Below, in pieces: positions 58,806 to 64,000 of a DNA stretch of 64,000 nucleotides. This DNA comes from Aradus depressus (Eukaryota; Arthropoda; Insecta; Hemiptera; Aradidae). Under the pieces are notes generated by a model, which was not told the origin of the DNA, searched no databases, and saw nothing but the letters and a program-made list of their open reading frames with translations. Numbering within the stretch: the first letter of the stretch is position 1; every line of letters begins with the position of its first letter. Made by a program: the position numbers and the translations under genes. The stretch is from positions 36,411,087 to 36,475,086 of the forward strand of contig OY759216.1 in assembly GCA_963662175.1 (NCBI GenBank), read 5' to 3'.

Positions 58806-60559
58806 TGGAATTAAACAATATAAAAGATAAACAAGTTCTTTGTTTTTATTTAAAGAAAAAAAAACAAGAAACAAACTTGTAAAATAAAAGAAATTATGTT
58901 TATGGTGAACTTTATATATACGTAATATGTAGTAAGAAAAATGTCATAGTACCTACCTACACAATACAATATTATTGTAACAATATTATTTTCTTCAATA
59001 TTTCATCATCATACTCGCCTATCCACTTAAACGCTATTTGTAACGCTCATTGAATGTTTGATGTCTACTAGGAAAAAAAAGAAGAGCTTTAGCGACTATT
59101 GTTTTAATAAAGAATATAATATATAAATATATAACAATAGTTTTGTTATTATGAAAAGTTTACATGTGAAAAAAAAAACCGTTTCAAGTTACCATGATGG
59201 TTATATGCTAGATACCATTGTAGGATGCTACCATGTACTTAATATATAAACCATAAAATTTCTACTAAAACACCAGAACATGTATCATACACTTTTTCCT
59301 TTTGTTTACAAATTCAATTTCATTGATTACCCATTGAACGTATAGAAATACACTATTTAGCAATTTTACAAACAAATAAACAATAAAAAGTCTTGTTTTT
59401 ATTTCAAAAGTAGTGAGGAGATTATGTGATCTATTTCAAAATATTCTAGTTAATATATTTACTATAAATATTTTGTTTTATTGTTACTTGAATATTGTAT
59501 TTATTTATTCTTTGTATTATCAGTGTATGAGTCGAAATTCAGACTTTAAAAAAATTAAGATGTTTTGAATACGTTTTTGGAAACATTTTTTTGGTTTTAT
59601 TTAGGGTGTACTATATTCAATGATGATAATTTAAAAAAAAGTTGTTCAATTGTTTTCTTATTACTTTATAGTTATTATACCTGTTAGATGTTGAATTTAC
59701 TTTATATGGGTATTTGACTCTACGAGGAGTATGCAAAAAGTAATAAAATAGTTCTCTAGTCATAAATAAACGTTAAAGGCATCACCTTTAAAAATATAAA
59801 TCAATATATTTTCGGAATCTAATCCGTTACTCATTGCTTCCTTCAGTAATTTGTTACCTTAGACCTCATTCAAATCTGTTACCTTGAATATTACTTAGTC
59901 AATCCAAGACAGGGAAAAGGAGAATGGGGAATTTAGTTGTTTGTGTATCGCTTATTTGAATAGGTCATCAAATTATTAATATTTTCGTAAAAGAATGATA
60001 TGAAAATTATAATTTGTTGGGTTCTGTAAGGAGATTTTAAATGTATAATAATACATGTGGCAACTATATTTTCCCTTTTATTTTTGTGTTCAAAACTTAC
60101 ACTGTCACCCATCATCTCTTTCTGTTAATTTCTGCCTACTCGAAGAAGGCATCAAAAAATAATAAGAACTATATACCTATATAGTAGTACGCTAGTTACT
60201 ATTTTAAATATTGTATTTGAATTATTTATTCTGGGTTTTTATTAATGGTTATATTAAACATAATGTAAGTTAAAGCGACAGTCCAAAGACTAGCGTTAAG
60301 TTAATTTGCTAACTGATTTATTGTAATAAATAAATAATAATAATTTATTATAACAAATTGGAAAGAGACTGAAGTTGGTTCCAAGTGATGTTAGCTTGTG
60401 GACAGTCCAAATTCCACAGTTTTGCTAATGTAGTGTACTATTTATTATCTTATGTGCATTTTAATTTTAGATAATATATAATTCTTTACATTTTAATATA
60501 TTTTTTCTTCCCACATTTCACCTCTTCCAACTTTTAGGTAATTGTGAATCCTTGCTGCT
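58806..60559. other. AT-rich intergenic DNA
   Basis: No gene, RNA or named repeat recognised. Confidence 0.45.
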
Positions 60560-61060
60560 GAATTTGCAATGACTATCTTTCAAGATTGATACATTCATTA
60601 TATCGACAGTTATTAGGGTTTTGAGTCCTTATGAGGCTCTGAATACTAGGATGGTTCCTGGTGACTGCAGAACCGAGTATTTGAATCTTCTTCACCAGCA
60701 ATGTACATAGGGGCTCCTAAATTTTCATACTATATTTTGTGTCGATAAATTCATTACATCGGCAGTTTTTATGTTACGCCTCCTCCTAATCCCCTCTTCC
60801 ATTTGGTTGATTTCACTGAAAACCAGTAGCTATCGTCCTTGGTGGGTTCCGGATTCACATATAAAATTTCGTGTCGATACATACATTTTATCGGGAGTTA
60901 TTGTTTTGACAGACAGATAGAAAATCAGATTTTTTTTTTTATAAATCGGTAGATTGGTTTCAGAGGTCTATATAACTACAGCTCCAACAATGCTCACTCT
61001 CCCACCAACAGATAAGTTCACTCAAAAGTCGGTGAATCATCCGTAATGTTCTTACTTCCG
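60560..61060 (-). repeat. Dispersed repeat R, long copy with duplicated parts
   Basis: CATTATATCGACAGTTATTA and CATTACATCGGCAGTTTTTA are two versions of one segment. CAGTAGCTATCGTCCTTGG and TTCGTGTCGATACATACATT follow. Confidence 0.65.
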
Positions 61061-61478
61061 CTTTTTGAATAAACAACTATTTCAACCAGATGGTGCGCCC
61101 GACCAAAACGTTTTTTTCAAATAAGATGCTGTTTTTCTTTTCAAATTCTGAAATTAGATTTGTTGAAAAGAAATTTAAAGAGATTTAAATTCGGATAACA
61201 AATGATGAAAAACAGTATTTGTTTCATGTAAAATCTGGGATCAAAATGGATATCTCCAGGAAACTTATCCGATCAATAGTATTTTTGTGTCATTTTTCTT
61301 TTCAAGAAATGTAGTTTCAAAATTTGAAAACAAAAAAACAATTGTGAAAAAAAAAGTGTGGGCAGGGGCGTAGATTTATACTATGTATATATCTTCTGGG
61401 TGAAAATAGGGTGTCGATTTGGATTTGGGCCTCCCTCTATTTATTATGTGTTCTATACACATTATCATGGTAGTTAAT

Positions 61479-61668
61479 TATTATGCCTCAGGCCCGGGCA
61501 TTAAGTATGAGGTCGTACTACCAGAGCGCTTTTTCGTCTGGACATAGCCTGATTCTACTGTTGGAGTTCTAGATTTTGGTGTTGTTAACGAGAAGATTAA
61601 CTGACATTGTAAACGCTCGGGACCATCGCCCGTCCACATCGTCCCATGCGAAGGGTGCTCAAGTTTTT
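61479..61668 (-). mobile_element. SINE-A, diverged, 5' truncated
   Basis: GGCCCGGGCATTAAGTATG, ACTACCAGAGCGC, GGGACCATCGCC and AAGGGTGCTCAAG occur in family order. Confidence 0.75.
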
Positions 61669-61881
61669 ATATATTGTCAATCTCATCGGAGAAACTTCTG
61701 TAATCTAGCATTTCTATTGAGCTTATTTACAATCCTCTTGACTAAAAAAATCCCAAGTCTCTTACTCCTAGAAAGTTTTTGAAACCCAAATGTCTGGGGG
61801 ACCTTGTATAAAAAAAATCTTACGTAAGAAGAATCTCATAAAATTTTGTTATGGACTTTTTACTAATTTGGACCTGTATAT

Positions 61882-62824
61882 TAGGGTGGTCGTTAATAAT
61901 GCAAGGTTCAAATTTTAACGCTCTCACCCAAAAATCTCGATCAACATGATAAAAAAATACGATTGGCATTATTCCGGGCCCATAATAAATGATTTAACCC
62001 GTGCCGGCAGAGGAATCAAATTTTCCTTGTATTTTAAATGGCGTTTAGTGATGTTTCGGGTTTTTGTTCTATAACTTTGAAAATTTGTACACTACTATTT
62101 TTGAAGTTGCTGAACACGAATATTTCATCAAAAATTATATTGGTCAAGTCAAAACTGTCAAAATTGGCTTCCGAATTTGCGAAAAATATTTTTCGGTTTT
62201 TTTGAGGAATAAAAAATCTAATTCATATAATTTTTTTTTCTTTTCAATTTGAATTCTATTCTGCAGCTCAAAATTTCGACTATATGCTAAATAATAAAAT
62301 GCGAGTGAAAATTTGAAATTCAACCGCTTTTCGATGATTACGCGATATTTTCATGAAGAACGCGCTCCATTCGAAAGTTACGCACATGTAGGGATGGGTA
62401 TACGAATTTTGAAAAGTTAAAATGAAATAAAAGATTTAATACTGTCAAAAGAATGATACAATTCCTTTTAACTACATATTCAAAAAACCTGAAGAAATAT
62501 ATGTCAATTTCTATAACGAATTTCGACTAATTTAACTTGTCAAACTTAACTTTTGATGAAATATTCGTGTTCAGCAACTTCAAAAATAGTAGTGTACAAA
62601 TTTTCAGAGATTTACGATAGACAGTTTCATAGTTATAGAACAAAAACCCGAAACATCACTAAACGCCATTTAAATACACGGAAAATTTTATTCCTCTGCC
62701 GGCACGGGTTAAATCATGTATTATGGGCCCGGAATAATGCCAATCGTATTTTTTTATCATGCCGATCGAGATATTTGGGTGAGAGCGTTAAAATTTGAAC
62801 CTTGCATTATTAACGACCACCCTA
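61882..62824. mobile_element. Non-autonomous DNA transposon with about 270-bp TIRs and 8-bp target duplication
   Basis: Ends TAGGGTGGTCGTTAATAATG and inverted copy. CTGTATAT flanks both sides (61874-61881, 62825-62832). Inverted arms run about 61882-62155 and 62535-62824. No transposase reading. An 8-bp duplication with TAGGG ends suits hAT, but the class is not certain. Confidence 0.8.
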
Positions 62825-62832
62825 CTGTATAT

Positions 62833-64000
62833 GTGAATGTGTCTTATTTCTTAAGTACACTCAAAAGTGGTCTGTCTATATATATATATATATGGCGCGT
62901 GTGTGCACCTAGAGACCTGAACATTCAAAGCTTTAATCCCTTCCCCGCAAGCGCTGGGCTTCCAGGACCTACTCTCCTAGTTTTCTTAGCAAATCGAAGA
63001 ATACTCCTTCGATCGAAACTTCTAATATCTATGATTATATCTTGGCAGAATGTGGAATCTCGAGGTGATGGAAATTAAGTTGATCCAAATTAACACCTGT
63101 TGTTACACCACTGAATATAGCGGTTTGTTTTAGCCGAGTGACCAATCAAACGACTGCTTACAGTCACTCAACCAAGTTCTGTGTAGATTTTAAAATCAAC
63201 ATTTGCGTGCATCCTCCGTCCATATAAAACTGTATTTATGTTGTGTAGGTATATAAGAAAAACAACTAATTTATTACTTATTTATTTTGATAAACTTAGT
63301 CTGTTATAGGTTAGCCTTTATACACGCCATAAGGGCCTATGAAAAATAGTACAACTTTAGTTTTTTCTTTCTGTTCTTTTTTTTTTTTTTTTCATTTTTA
63401 ATTGCATATATATTATTTATTATATAAACATTTATGTATATAAAAGAAGAGCACATAGTATAGTCCCCCTGCTGTCTCATGAGATACAAACATATCTTTT
63501 GTACATGTTCACTTATGCCATATACAAATATAAGTACAACCCCAACCCTAAATATTTTATAATAAATAAAACTTTTATAAATTGAAGCGAAATAATAATA
63601 AAAAATAAAATTCTTATATTTATAAGACCTAAAAAAATATTAATTTATACAATCAGGATGCAATTATTTTAGAAAAAAAGGGTGCCTTTTTTAAAATGTG
63701 CTGAAAACACGTAGGTGTATGTAGTTTGTACCAAAATAATATTTTGCTGTAAATTATCTTTGACCCATGAATGAATTAGTCTCGACTAAACATTTCATAT
63801 TATTCTTTATTTTTTTATTAAGATGTTTGTTACATGTTACATAAACAATCGCATTTTGTTCATTTCAACTATGAAACTTTACACAATTGTTCGTTTTTCA
63901 GACAATTGGATAAATAAAGTTTTCCATACATTGTACATGCAAAAATCTATTCTACAGTCTTACCAATTGAAGTGACTTGGGCTGTCAATAATTTACATGA
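62833..64000. other. AT-rich intergenic DNA to the window edge
   Basis: A TA run at 62877-62894 and a T-run at 63381-63392. No gene seen. Confidence 0.45.

Noticed and set aside
61365..61400. End of a second GGGGCGTAG-type hAT MITE
   Set aside because: CAGGGGCGTAG is present, but no opposite end or duplication was found.
1..64000. CRISPR array, bacterial operons, LTR retrotransposon or viral genes
   Set aside because: No spaced short repeats, no ribosome-binding-site-led gene clusters, no paired LTRs with gag/pol and no recognisable viral protein were seen.

Overview
This is about 64 kb of AT-rich, intron-bearing nuclear DNA that looks like an arthropod, most likely an insect and possibly a hemipteran. 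The evidence is one gene spread over about 16 kb with large GT-AG introns, a dense load of short non-autonomous transposons, arthropod-type Tc1/mariner transposases, and a tRNA-derived SINE whose tails spell the complement of the insect telomere repeat TTAGG. I cannot name the species. Nothing prokaryotic is present (no operons, CRISPR array or insertion sequences).

One convincing host gene was found, on the + strand. Nine coding exons between 38128 and 54451 join in frame (1302 nt, 433 codons plus stop) into a protein with two CAP/SCP domains of the intracellular GAPR-1 (GLIPR2) type after a lysine-rich N-terminal region. The two domains carry introns at the same two places in the same phases, so one arose from the other by duplication within the gene. 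The second domain has lost two of the four residues expected in the CAP tetrad.

Almost everything else I can recognise is mobile DNA. 1-38 kb: 16 full or broken copies of the tRNA-derived SINE (SINE-A), copies of a dispersed repeat (called R here), three pogo-like MITEs (7049, 9348, 25931), a hAT MITE (3605), a 48-bp minisatellite (12156), a 2.4-kb DD41D Tc1/mariner-like element with about 555-bp inverted termini (19924-22358), a jockey-like LINE remnant interrupted by a hAT element (23506-24900), a second RT remnant (30600), a perfect 107-bp inverted repeat (32682-32944), a Helitron-like end (33240) and a hairpin MITE (36054). 38-55 kb: the gene; its introns hold a Tc1 pseudogene with IR/DR ends and an insertion (42443-44662), a nested pair of MITEs (48033), SINEs and foldback repeats. 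55-64 kb: no gene seen; foldback repeats and a 943-bp long-TIR element (61882-62824).

The most unusual things here are the tandem-CAP gene with its decayed second site, the SINE family with telomere-like tails, and a set of foldback repeats whose arms share a CTGANGATGG...GCCGAAAC core. All repeat families were recognised by comparing copies inside this window only; no database was searched.
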